Assembly (NCBI RefSeq): GCF_009649845.1
Contig: NZ_WJIE01000003.1
Location: forward strand, 744,001-808,000
DNA from: Polyangium spumosum
Lineage (GTDB): Bacteria; Myxococcota_A; Polyangia; Polyangiales; Polyangiaceae
Direction of reading: 5' to 3'
Length of the DNA stretch: 64,000 bases
The translations under genes were made by a program, and so were the position numbers. Positions 1 through 10,012 of this stretch are shown here, one piece after another. A model generated the notes under the pieces. That model saw only the letters and a program-made list of their open reading frames with translations, did not search any database and had not been told where the DNA came from. The stretch's first letter is position 1. Each line of letters begins with the position of its first letter.

Positions 1-843
1 ATGCTCACGCAGGAGGGCATGGTGTTCGGGACGCCCGAGTTCATGTCGCCCGAGCAAGCCCAGGGCAAACCGCTCGACGCGCGCAGCGACATCTACTCGC
101 TCGCGGTGATCCTCTACGAGATGCTCACCGGCAAGCTGCCCTTCGACGCGCGCACGCCGATGGAGTTCATCCAGCACCACGTGACGAAGCCGCCGCTCGC
201 GCTCGAGACGCGCGTGGCGGGAAAGACGTTCCCGCCGGGGCTCGGCGCGGTGATCGCGAAGGCGCTCGAGAAGCGGCCCGAGGATCGCTACACGACCGCC
301 GCAGACTTCGCCGACGCGCTGAAGCCGTACGCGCCGGGCGGAGGGAAGGGCTTCTCCGGGCTCTTCCCCGCGAGCAGCCTCGAGGTGCTCGAGAAGGCGT
401 CGCGCTCGCACGCCGAGGTCGCGCACATGCCGGAGCAGAAGCCGGAGTCGCAGCGCTCGCCCGCGGCGCCGCCCGCGTCGTCACGCAGGGGAGGAAGCGC
501 GCCGGTCGCGATGGACGGCGCGCCCTCGAACCGCAAGCCAAACGGCGCGAACCCGATGACGAGCACGGGCAACCGCGCGAACCCGATGACGAGCACGGGC
601 AACCCGGCGTCGTCGCCGCGCCCGATGCCGTCGCCGCACTCGGTCCGCCCGCAGCTCAAGTCGGGGAGCAACGAGGGCCCGTCGTCGCTGCGCATCCAGG
701 CGCCGCCGTCGAGGTCCGCGCCCGCGCCCGCGCCCGTCGCCACGAAGGGCGCGCCGTCGACGCTCATGCTCGTCGGCGTGGCCGTGGGCTTCTTGATCGT
801 CGGCGTCCTGCTCGCCGTCGTCGTCCTCAAGCTGCTCCGGTAG
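1..843 (+). CDS. Serine/threonine protein kinase, C-terminal part (5' end outside window)
   Basis: This is the end of a Hanks-type Ser/Thr kinase gene. The frame opens at the window edge, and the N-lobe, HRD and DFG motifs must lie upstream. What remains is the activation-loop end (GTPEFMSPEQ, the APE-equivalent, residues 10-19), the subdomain IX Asp (DARSDIYSLAVILYEMLTG) and the subdomain XI Arg region. A Pro/Ser/Ala-rich linker of about 130 residues follows, then a single C-terminal membrane segment (about residues 253-278) with a short Leu-Lys-Leu-Leu-Arg tail. The kinase domain would therefore be cytoplasmic and tail-anchored. The linker holds a ten-residue duplication (NGANPMTSTG/NRANPMTSTG). 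A class A PBP gene follows 43 bases downstream on the same strand, but a functional link to cell-wall synthesis is only inference. Confidence 0.9.
   Translation: MLTQEGMVFGTPEFMSPEQAQGKPLDARSDIYSLAVILYEMLTGKLPFDARTPMEFIQHHVTKPPLALETRVAGKTFPPGLGAVIAKALEKRPEDRYTTAADFADALKPYAPGGGKGFSGLFPASSLEVLEKASRSHAEVAHMPEQKPESQRSPAAPPASSRRGGSAPVAMDGAPSNRKPNGANPMTSTGNRANPMTSTGNPASSPRPMPSPHSVRPQLKSGSNEGPSSLRIQAPPSRSAPAPAPVATKGAPSTLMLVGVAVGFLIVGVLLAVVVLKLLR
541..600 (+). repeat. Two tandem 30-bp units inside the kinase linker
   Basis: Bases 541-570 and 571-600 are the same 30-base unit, differing at one position (AACGG versus AACCG near the start). Each encodes a ten-residue block ending in NPMTSTG. The period is a multiple of three, so the frame is kept. 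It lies in the low-complexity linker between the kinase domain and the membrane segment and looks like a recent slippage duplication. Confidence 0.9.
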
Positions 844-886
844 CGGACGATGGCGCGCGCGCTCGGCGTTCTCTAGACCTGAAGCC

Positions 887-3430
887 ATGCCGGCCGATCG
901 CCCCTCCGAAGAGCAGAACGGCGAAGGCGCTCGGAAGAGCTCGCCCGCGCCCGCGAACGAAGCGAAGAGCGAGACCCCCGAGGAGCGCGAGAAGCGCCGC
1001 GCGGCGCGCAGGCGCAAGCGAGCGATCAAGCGCTGGGCGCGGGGCCTCGGCATCGCGGTCGTCTTGCTCGCGGCGGCGGCGATGCTCGGCGTCGCGCTGA
1101 CGATCCGGCACTACGAGTCGGACCTGCCGTCGACGGCGGAGCTGAAGAGCTACCGGCCGCCGCAGGTGACGCGGGTGATGGCGAGGGACGGTCAGGTGGT
1201 GCTCGGCGAGCTCTTCGTCGAGCGGCGCACGATCGTCGACGTCGAGTCCTTGCCCGCGCACGTGCGTCACGCGGCGCTCGCCGCGGAGGACGCGTCCTTC
1301 TACGAGCACCAGGGCCTCGACTATCCGGGCATGCTGCGCGCGCTCTACAAGAACCTGCGCAACGCGAAGGCGAGGCAGGGCGCGAGCACGATCACGCAGC
1401 AGGTCGTGAAGAACGTGCTGCTCACCTCGGCGCGCACGTTCGATCGGAAGATGAAGGAGGTCATCCTCGCGCGCCGCATCGAGCAGGAGCTCACGAAGAA
1501 CGAGATCCTCGGGCTCTACCTGAACCACATCTACTTCGGGCACGGGCGCTACGGGATCGAGGAGGCTTGCCGTTACTACTTCGGCAAGTCGATCCGCGAC
1601 GCGAGCCTCGCGCAGGCGGCGCTGCTCGCGGGGATCGTGAAGGGGCCGAGCATCTACTCGCCACGCGTGAGCCTCGAGCGCGCGAAGAAGCGGCGCGAGT
1701 ACGTCCTCGGGCAGATGCTCGCGAAGGGCTTCGCGACGGCCGAAGAGGTGGAGGCCGCGCGGGCCGAGGAGGTGAACCTCGCCCCCGCGCAGGAGGAGAT
1801 GCGCGAGCTCGCGCCCGAGGTCGTCGAGGAGGCGAAGCGCACGCTGCGCGCGCTCGTCGGGCAAGACGCGGACCGCGGCGGCTACACGATCACGACGACG
1901 ATCGATCCGACGCTGCAGTCGAAGGCGCGCGGCGCGGTGCGCGCGAGCCTCGACGGGTACTTGAAGCGGCACAAGCTGGTCGCGCCGCTCGCGCCGGGGA
2001 AGAAGGAGCCGCCTGCGTTCGAGGGCGCGCCGAAGACGAGCGGGCATCGCGTGTACGCGGGCGTGGTGACGGGGCACGACGACGCGGCGGGCCTGCTCTT
2101 CGTGCGGATCGGCTCGCTCGCCGGCGCGGTCGATCTGCGCGGAAAGAGCCGGTACAACCCGAAGGATCTCCGGCCGAGCCAGTTCGCCAAGGTCGGCAAG
2201 GTGCTGCGCGTGAGCCTCGTCGATCCGAAGGAGGCCGCCGCGCACGCCGCAGATCCACGCCAGGGACCCGAGACGCACGACGAGCCGGTCCCCGAGCCGA
2301 CGCCGAAGGAGAAGGCGCAGCCGGCGGGCCTGCGGCTGGAGCTCGGGCCGCAGTCCTCGCTCGTGGCGATCGACGTCGCGACGCGCGAGATCGTGGCGCT
2401 CGTCGGCGGCTACGAGGGCGTGCGCGGCGGGCTCGATCGGAGCCTCTCGAGGAGGCAGCCGGGCTCGACGTTCAAGCCGTTCGTCTACGCGTACGGGCTG
2501 CACACGCGCAGGCTCACGCCGGCCACGTTGCTCGAGACGAACCCGCTCGCGCTCTCGGGCTACCAGCCGAACAACTACGACGAGAGCGAAGGAAAGAGCC
2601 CGGCGCGCCTGCGCGAGGCGCTCGCGCACAGCGTGAACGTGGCCGCGGTGTGGTCGATCAAGGAGCTCGGCCCCGCGAACGTGATGGCCTTCGCGCAGGA
2701 GCTCGGGATCACGTCGAAGCTCGGCCCGGATCTGTCGCTCGCGCTCGGCGCCTACGAGGTGACGCCCCGCGAGATGGCCGCGGCGTACGCGACGTTCGCC
2801 GCCGGCGGCGAGTACAAAAAGCCGCGGCTGATCATGCGGATCACGGGGCCGAACGGGGTCGACATCCCGCTCGCATCGGAGCCGGATCCGGCGCGCGTGC
2901 TCTCCGAGGAGGAGGCGTTCCTGGTGAACAGCTTGCTCCGGACCGTGGTGGAGCGAGGCACGGCCACGCGCGCGAAGGCGATCGATCGGTGGATCGCCGG
3001 CAAGACCGGGACGAGCAACGCATCGAAGGACGCGTGGTTCGTCGGCTACTCGATGGACATCGCGTGCGCGGTGTGGACGGGCTTCGACGACGCAGCGCCG
3101 CTCGGCGCGGGCGAGACGGGCGCGGTCGCGTCGTTGCCCGCGTTCGTGGAGTTCATGCGCGAGGCGCACGCGGGCAAGCCGAAGCGCGCGCCGACGGAGC
3201 CCGCGGGCATCGAGCACAAGCTGATCGATCCGGAGACGGGCCTGCTCGCCTACGAGGGGCAGGAGAGCGCGCTCGACGAGGTCTTCCTGAAGGACACCGC
3301 GCCCGACGCGGGCGTCGACGCAGCGCCGGACGGCGAGGCGGACGCAGAGACGGGCGAAGCAGAGGACACGCTGCCCGTCATCCCGGTCCCGATCCCGACG
3401 GGCGAGGAGTACCACCCCACCGAGCTCTGA
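887..3430 (+). CDS. Class A penicillin-binding protein (PBP1A type), transglycosylase-transpeptidase
   Basis: A bifunctional peptidoglycan synthase of 847 residues, normal length for PBP1A. It has a charged cytoplasmic N-terminus (residues 1-50, Arg/Lys-rich), one membrane anchor (about 53-73), then a GT51 glycosyltransferase domain with EDASFYEHQG (134-143, catalytic Glu) and QGASTITQQ (164-172). The transpeptidase domain has the three penicilloyl-transferase motifs: STFK (Ser527-Lys530), SVN (582-584) and KTGT (706-709). The C-terminus is an acidic Asp/Glu/Ala tail ending in a Pro-rich segment. It would sit in the inner membrane and polymerise and cross-link peptidoglycan in the periplasm. 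The start ATG at 887 lies 43 bases after the kinase gene. The downstream neighbour is convergent. Confidence 0.96.
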   Translation: MPADRPSEEQNGEGARKSSPAPANEAKSETPEEREKRRAARRRKRAIKRWARGLGIAVVLLAAAAMLGVALTIRHYESDLPSTAELKSYRPPQVTRVMARDGQVVLGELFVERRTIVDVESLPAHVRHAALAAEDASFYEHQGLDYPGMLRALYKNLRNAKARQGASTITQQVVKNVLLTSARTFDRKMKEVILARRIEQELTKNEILGLYLNHIYFGHGRYGIEEACRYYFGKSIRDASLAQAALLAGIVKGPSIYSPRVSLERAKKRREYVLGQMLAKGFATAEEVEAARAEEVNLAPAQEEMRELAPEVVEEAKRTLRALVGQDADRGGYTITTTIDPTLQSKARGAVRASLDGYLKRHKLVAPLAPGKKEPPAFEGAPKTSGHRVYAGVVTGHDDAAGLLFVRIGSLAGAVDLRGKSRYNPKDLRPSQFAKVGKVLRVSLVDPKEAAAHAADPRQGPETHDEPVPEPTPKEKAQPAGLRLELGPQSSLVAIDVATREIVALVGGYEGVRGGLDRSLSRRQPGSTFKPFVYAYGLHTRRLTPATLLETNPLALSGYQPNNYDESEGKSPARLREALAHSVNVAAVWSIKELGPANVMAFAQELGITSKLGPDLSLALGAYEVTPREMAAAYATFAAGGEYKKPRLIMRITGPNGVDIPLASEPDPARVLSEEEAFLVNSLLRTVVERGTATRAKAIDRWIAGKTGTSNASKDAWFVGYSMDIACAVWTGFDDAAPLGAGETGAVASLPAFVEFMREAHAGKPKRAPTEPAGIEHKLIDPETGLLAYEGQESALDEVFLKDTAPDAGVDAAPDGEADAETGEAEDTLPVIPVPIPTGEEYHPTEL

Positions 3431-3441
3431 GGTCTCCGCGA

Positions 3442-3459
3442 TCGTTTGAGCTCAAACGA
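3442..3459. repeat. Perfect 18-bp palindrome TCGTTTGAGCTCAAACGA
   Basis: A perfect self-complementary 18-mer lies between the convergent PBP and TsaC-like genes and covers the TsaC-like stop codon. Almost the same sequence, with one base changed, occurs at 18383-18400 inside a kinase gene. It could fold as a short hairpin and act as a bidirectional terminator, but no T-run follows. The second copy sits in coding sequence, which makes a protein-binding site at least as likely. Confidence 0.6.
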
Positions 3460-4063
3460 GCTCGTCGACGGGACCAGCGCCCTCGCGGAGGATCTTCACG
3501 TCGCCTGCGCTGAGGTCGACGACGGTCGTGGGCAGGCTGCCGCCGCCGCCAGCGTCGAGGATGAGCTCGAGGGCGGGGAAGCGCTCCTTGATCTCCCAGG
3601 GATCGACCATCGGGTCCTCGCCGGGAGGCGCGGCGGTCGTGCTGATGATGGGCCGGCCGAGCTCGCGCACGATCGCTTGCGTGACGGGGTGCGAAGGCAC
3701 GCGGATGCCCACGGTCTTCTTGTTCATCTGCACGATCTTCGGCACCTCGCGCGTCGCCTGGAGCACGAAGCAATACGGGCCGGGCAAGAACCGCTTGAGC
3801 ACGCGGTAGGCCGCGTTCTCGACGATCGCGTAACGCGAGATGTCCGAGAGATCCGGGCAGATGAAGGCGAGGTTCTTGTCTCGCTGCATCCCCTTGATCT
3901 GGTAGAGCGTCTCGATCGCCTGCTTGTTGAAGAGGTCGCAGCCGAGCCCGTAGACGGTGTCCGTCGGGTAGGCGATGACGCCGCCCTTCTCGAGGATCTC
4001 GACGGCGCGCCGGATCTTGCGAGGCTCGGGGTGCTCGGGGTTGATGGGGAGGAGGATGCCCAC
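3452..4063 (-). CDS. Threonylcarbamoyl-AMP synthase family protein (Sua5/YrdC/YciO)
   Basis: A 203-residue single-domain YrdC-fold protein. Family members make L-threonylcarbamoyl-AMP from Thr, bicarbonate and ATP for the t6A37 modification of ANN-decoding tRNAs. Visible signatures are GGVIAYPTDTVYGLGCD near residue 30, IKGMQRDKN, PGPYCFVLQ, IRVPSHP and STTAAPPG. The N-terminal opening (INPEHPEPRKI) and overall pattern resemble the YciO branch more than TsaC. YciO members can lack or only weakly show t6A activity, so the role is less certain than the fold. It lies downstream of the ATP synthase operon on the same strand with a 100-base gap containing a hairpin. Confidence 0.85.
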   Translation of the reverse strand: MGILLPINPEHPEPRKIRRAVEILEKGGVIAYPTDTVYGLGCDLFNKQAIETLYQIKGMQRDKNLAFICPDLSDISRYAIVENAAYRVLKRFLPGPYCFVLQATREVPKIVQMNKKTVGIRVPSHPVTQAIVRELGRPIISTTAAPPGEDPMVDPWEIKERFPALELILDAGGGGSLPTTVVDLSAGDVKILREGAGPVDELV

Positions 4064-4100
4064 GGCAGAGGCTCGGGAGTTCGGGAGGCGTCGGCGTGGG

Positions 4101-4127
4101 GCGCGGCTCGGCTCGTCCGAGCAGCGC
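4101..4127 (-). terminator. Hairpin after the atp genes, possible terminator
   Basis: Arms GCGC-G-GCTCGG and CCGAGC-A-GCGC form a 10-bp stem with one internal mismatch and a CTCGT loop. It lies between the end of atpG and the start of the TsaC/YciO gene. There is no U-tract, so it may only attenuate or stabilise the mRNA 3' end. Confidence 0.4.
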
Positions 4128-4163
4128 GCCCTCTCGCTTACGTAATGGCGGACGAGGAAGGAC

Positions 4164-5090
4164 CTAGTCCTTCAGCGCCTCGCTGCCACCGATGATCTCC
4201 ATGAGCTCCTTGGTGATCGCGGCCTGGCGCGCGCGGTTGTACTGGAGCGTCAGGCGATCGACCATTTCCTTCGCATTTTTCGTGGCCGCGTCCATGGCCG
4301 TGAGCTTCGCGCCGAACTCGCTCGCCATGGACTCGTAGAGCGCGCGCAGGAGCGAGATGTCGACGTACATCGGCGAGAGCACGTCGAGCAGCGCCTCGCG
4401 GGTCGGCTCGAAGATGAACTCGGTCGCGTTCGAAGCCTCGGCCTGCTCGCTCTCGGAGAGCGGACGAACCGGCAAGAGCCGCTCGACCACGACCTGCTGG
4501 CTCACCGCGCTCTTGAACTCGTTGTAGATGACGTAAATGCTGTCGACCTCGCCCTTGAGGAAGGGCGCGAGGATCTCCTTGCCCACGCGCTGCGCCGTCT
4601 CGAGGGCGAGCTTCTCCCAGACGCCCGGGAGATAGCCGAGGTTCGGGGCGTTGCGGCGGCTCATGTAGTCCCGGCCTTTGCGGCCGATGACCTTCATGGT
4701 CACCTCCTGCCCCTGCTCGACGCGGCTCTTCCACTCGCGCTCGGCGCGCTTGTTGATGTTCGTGTTGAACGCGCCGCAGAGGCCACGATCACTCGTGAGG
4801 ATCACGAGCATCACGCGGCGCTCGGGGCGCTCGACGAGCAGCGGGTGGAGCGGACGCTCGAGGACGACCTCGGCCTCCTGAGAGGCGCCGTCCTGCGCGC
4901 TCTGCGCGCGGGCGGACTGCGTGATCGCCGCGAGCACCTCCTGCGTCTTGATGGCGTAGGGGCGCAGCTCGGTGATGCGCTGCTGGGCGCGGTTGAGCCG
5001 CGCGCCGGCGACCATCTTCATCGCGCGCGTGATCTTCTGCGTCGAGCGGACGCTGGTGATGCGCTTGCGGATCGCTTTGAGCGAAGGCAC
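4164..5090 (-). CDS. atpG: ATP synthase F1 gamma subunit
   Basis: The central rotor shaft of F1, 308 residues, slightly longer than the usual 285-295. It starts with the family N-terminus (PSLKAIRKRITSVRSTQKITRAMKMVAGARL), the long helix that lies in the alpha3beta3 core. It has the mid-domain SDRGLCGAFNTNI block and ends with the C-terminal helix (MVDRLTLQYNRARQAAITKELMEIIGGSEAL). The extra length is mainly around residues 65-90 (a Gln/Glu-rich stretch before LLVERPERRVMLVILTSDRG). It begins 3 bases after the alpha stop codon, so the two genes are almost certainly co-transcribed. Unlike common operons, no beta or epsilon gene follows. Confidence 0.97.
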   Translation of the reverse strand: MPSLKAIRKRITSVRSTQKITRAMKMVAGARLNRAQQRITELRPYAIKTQEVLAAITQSARAQSAQDGASQEAEVVLERPLHPLLVERPERRVMLVILTSDRGLCGAFNTNINKRAEREWKSRVEQGQEVTMKVIGRKGRDYMSRRNAPNLGYLPGVWEKLALETAQRVGKEILAPFLKGEVDSIYVIYNEFKSAVSQQVVVERLLPVRPLSESEQAEASNATEFIFEPTREALLDVLSPMYVDISLLRALYESMASEFGAKLTAMDAATKNAKEMVDRLTLQYNRARQAAITKELMEIIGGSEALKD

Positions 5091-5093
5091 GGC

Positions 5094-7484
<2,391 letters not shown>

Positions 7485-7488
<4 letters not shown>

Positions 7489-8477
7489 TGAGCACCTCCC
7501 GCAGTCCCGCCCGACGCGAGCGCTTCACGCACCGAGCCGAGGTAGTCCTCGCTCATCCGATCGAGATCGGCCTGCGCCGCGCGGCTGCGGATCATCTCCT
7601 CGGCCGCCGCCGTCGCGTCCTGCACCGCCTCGCGCATGAGCTCGATGCGCGCCGTGCGGAGCTCCTGCTCGATGCGGAACTCGGCGTCGCGACGCATGCG
7701 CGCCCGGCGCTCCTCGGCCTCGGCGATGATGTGCTTCTTCTCGAGCTCGGCCTGGGCCGCGTACTCGGCCTTCACCGTATCGAGCGTCTCGGCCAGCCGC
7801 TCGAACTTGTCCTCGTACTCGTCGAGCCGCTTCTGCGCCTCGTTCTTCAGCCGCGCGGCGTTGTCGATCTCCGACATGATCGACTGCTTGCGCTTCACGA
7901 GCGCGTCGCCGATCGGCTTCTTGCCGAAGCGGTACAAGATGAACCCGAGCACGCCGAGGTTCAGGATCGACGCCAGGAAGGGCGGCGGCTCGTTCTTCGG
8001 ATCACAAGGATCCGAGTGGTTCTCGTAGCGCCAGAGGAGCTTGTTGACGAAGCCCGGCTGGATCGCCTTCTCGTTGTTCACGGCGATCATGCCGTGCCAC
8101 CAGTTGATCTGGTCGAAGTGCGGGGCGTCGTGCGGACCGTGGCCGGGGCAATGCCCGCCGTGCCCGCCGCCGTGCGCGGCCTCCTCGACATGAGCGACGT
8201 GCGCCGGCACCGGCGCGCGTTGCGGCTGCCGCTGCATGCCCGGAAAACCGGGGCGGCCCGGCATACCCTGGCCCGGCTGGCCCGCCATCGGACGGCCCAT
8301 CTGGCCAGGCGCCGGACGCGCCTGCCCCGGCAGCGGACGCGCCTGCCCGGGCGGGACGTCGAGCGGCGGATGCCCCGCCGGCAGTCCCTGGTTGGGGTTC
8401 GTCTGGGCGAACGCCGACGCGCCCGCGAGCCCCACCGCGAGCGGGAAGAAGACCTTCGCAAACGTGCGCGACGTCAT
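7485..8477 (-). CDS. atpF: ATP synthase F0 b subunit with signal peptide and His-rich N-terminal extension
   Basis: A 330-residue protein, about twice the usual 155-170 for b. Residues about 166-330 are a normal b subunit: one membrane segment ([19 protein letters not shown]), then [15 protein letters not shown] and a long coiled coil. In front lies an unusual extension. It has a Sec-type signal peptide (1-25, ending ASAFA-Q), a Gly/Pro/Gln-rich segment (about 30-90) and a His cluster (eight His between residues 93 and 120, plus Cys110). This puts about 140 residues in the periplasm ahead of the stator membrane helix. The start overlaps the b' stop by four bases and the end overlaps atpH, so the gene is tightly coupled and the extension is in frame. 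No internal start is needed. Confidence 0.93.
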
Positions 8478-8947
8478 CGACCGACCTCCCGACCGAGCAC
8501 CCGGGACGCGATGTCGGCGGCGAGCGCCGGCTGCGCGTCCTTCAGCTCCTTCCTCATCTGCTCGACCTCCGCGGCGATCCGCGTCTTGCCCGTCTCGAGG
8601 ATACGCGCCGCCTCGTCACGCGCCTCGTTCATGATCTTGGTCTCGAGCTCCTTGGCCTCGCGGCGGAGCTTCTCGCGCTCGAGGCCCGCCTCGCGCCGGA
8701 TCTTGTCGAGCTCCGCCTCGTACCGCGTGAGCAGCTCGCCGGCCTTCTCGTCCATCGAGCGAGCCTCGTGCTTCGCGCCCTCGGTGCGCTTCTCGCGCTC
8801 CTCGAAGACACGGAGCAGCGGATCGAAGAGGAGCGGCCGCAGCACCACGACGAACGCGGTGAAGAGGATGAACTGGGCGATGAACGTCGGGTCGAAATCG
8901 ACGTTGATCGCCGCTGCGAAGAGCTTGGCTGAGGCGAGGTGGTTCAC
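8474..8947 (-). CDS. ATP synthase F0 second b-type (b') subunit
   Basis: With a GTG start at 8947 this is a 157-residue b-type stator subunit. It has a short N-terminus ([20 protein letters not shown]), a single membrane segment ([20 protein letters not shown]) and a Lys/Glu/Arg-rich coiled coil ending [13 protein letters not shown]. An open frame runs upstream to 9106, but those extra 53 residues are Arg/Pro-rich and look untranslated, and the shorter product matches family length. Two different b genes in tandem imply a b-b' heterodimeric peripheral stalk, as in photosynthetic and many delta-proteobacterial enzymes. It is the first gene of the visible atp cluster. Confidence 0.9.
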   Translation of the reverse strand: MNHLASAKLFAAAINVDFDPTFIAQFILFTAFVVVLRPLLFDPLLRVFEEREKRTEGAKHEARSMDEKAGELLTRYEAELDKIRREAGLEREKLRREAKELETKIMNEARDEAARILETGKTRIAAEVEQMRKELKDAQPALAADIASRVLGREVGR

Positions 8948-9287
8948 GGGATCCGGCGGTCTCCGGAGGGCCTCGATGTCTCGATCGGCTCGGGAGGCGG
9001 GGAGGCCTGGGGTCAGGACCCTCGGTTGATCCCGAGGAGAGAGCCTCCGAACGTCACGGGCCGCGCGAGAGGCAAAAAGGCACCCTCTCGATGGGCGCGG
9101 GGGCAACTAGCACGTGGCGAAGGGAACGGGAAGGGGCCTTTTGCTCGCCGCGGGCACGCCCACAGGCCCGCGGCTCCCGGGCCGTCGTTTCCCGAAAAAA
9201 GTGCGTCCCGTCCAGGGTCGGATCCGACGGTTCACCCGACGAACGTAGGGGTCCAGCGGACGAACCCGCCCGGCCGTCGAGGCAAGG
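8948..9287. other. Region upstream of the atp cluster
   Basis: About 340 bases between the b' start and the PIN-toxin stop. It should contain the atp promoter on the minus strand. I see no convincing -35/-10 pair and no RNA gene. Open frames across it are Arg/Pro-rich and have no recognisable product. It contains short A-runs (CAAAAAGG near 9073, GAAAAAAG near 9195). Confidence 0.5.
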
Positions 9288-9680
9288 TCACAACGTCCAG
9301 TCTTCCACGCGCAGGTGCGGGTAGATGCGGAAGGCGTTTGGCCTGCGCGTCACGAGCGTGAAGTCGTGCGTGACGGCGATCGCCGCGATCATCACGTCGT
9401 CGGTGTCCGCCTCCGGCGCCACGGTCGTGCGCAGCTTGGCGAAGGACTGCGCCGCGAGCGTGTCGAAGGGCGCGACCTTCACCGCTGCGACGAGCCGGAT
9501 CACGTCCTGCATGAGCTTCGGGTGCCTCGTGCGGCGCGCGGCGATCAGGATCTGGCTGACCGTGATCGACGTCGTCCAGCGCTCCGACGTCGGCACGCCC
9601 GCGAGGCGCTTGACGAGCAGGCGTGAAGGGACAGCGCGCAGAACCTCGGCCAGCGTGGCCGTATCGAACAGGTAACCCAC
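9288..9680 (-). CDS. PIN-domain (VapC-like) toxin
   Basis: A 130-residue PIN-fold protein with a GTG start at 9680, five bases after the antitoxin stop. The N-terminus GYLFDTATLAEVLR gives the first acidic residue (Asp6) and the FitB/VapC-style Glu12. The C-terminal block DTDDVMIAAIAVTHDFTLVTRRPNAF gives Asp94/Asp95 and the usual VTRR/N-F ending. The mid-domain Glu expected in the S-x-IT-x-x-E-L motif is Gln43 (SITVSQIL), so metal binding may be altered. Family members cleave RNA and are inhibited by the cognate antitoxin. Placed directly behind a Phd/YefM-like gene, this is a type II toxin-antitoxin pair. Confidence 0.88.
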   Translation of the reverse strand: MGYLFDTATLAEVLRAVPSRLLVKRLAGVPTSERWTTSITVSQILIAARRTRHPKLMQDVIRLVAAVKVAPFDTLAAQSFAKLRTTVAPEADTDDVMIAAIAVTHDFTLVTRRPNAFRIYPHLRVEDWTL

Positions 9681-9685
9681 GCGCG

Positions 9686-9967
9686 TCAGCCCCGATGCCA
9701 GAGACCGGTCCGCGAGAGATCGGTGAGCAGCGAGTCGACGAACTCGTCGTGGCGGCACGTGCCACACAAGGCGAGCAGCGGATCGACGCCGTCGGCCGCA
9801 GGATCGGGCGGGTCGATCTTGTCGAGGTCGCTCATCGGGACGATGGCCGCGATGGGGTGCCCCTCGCGCGTGACGAGGGTGCGGGCGCGGACGCGTTCGG
9901 CCGCATCCACGGCGTCGAGGCAATGACCCGGCAGGTCGACGATCGGGATCCCGTACTTCTGCACCAC
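9686..9967 (-). CDS. Phd/YefM-like antitoxin
   Basis: A small protein (93 residues from GTG 9967; 105 from GTG 10003). It carries the Phd/YefM signature RARTLVTREGHPIAAIVPMSDLDKI, followed by an acidic-proline hinge (DPPDPAADGVDP) and a C-terminal segment likely to bind the toxin. GTG 9967 is preferred because a GGTAGG stretch lies about 10 bases upstream. The product would bind the operon promoter and neutralise the PIN toxin encoded immediately downstream. Confidence 0.8.
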   Translation of the reverse strand: MVQKYGIPIVDLPGHCLDAVDAAERVRARTLVTREGHPIAAIVPMSDLDKIDPPDPAADGVDPLLALCGTCRHDEFVDSLLTDLSRTGLWHRG

Positions 9968-10012
9968 GGCACGATACCTACCGGATCGAGCGTCCGGAGT
10001 CACGAGCGCGCG

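Noticed and set aside
827-3415. Minus-strand frame of 862 residues opposite the PBP gene
   Set aside because: It is Arg/Leu/Asp-rich mirror sequence of a well-supported PBP gene in GC-rich DNA, with no recognisable domain.
8948-9106. 53-residue N-terminal extension of the b' subunit
   Set aside because: The extension is Arg/Pro-rich and unlike any b subunit; GTG 8947 gives the normal length.
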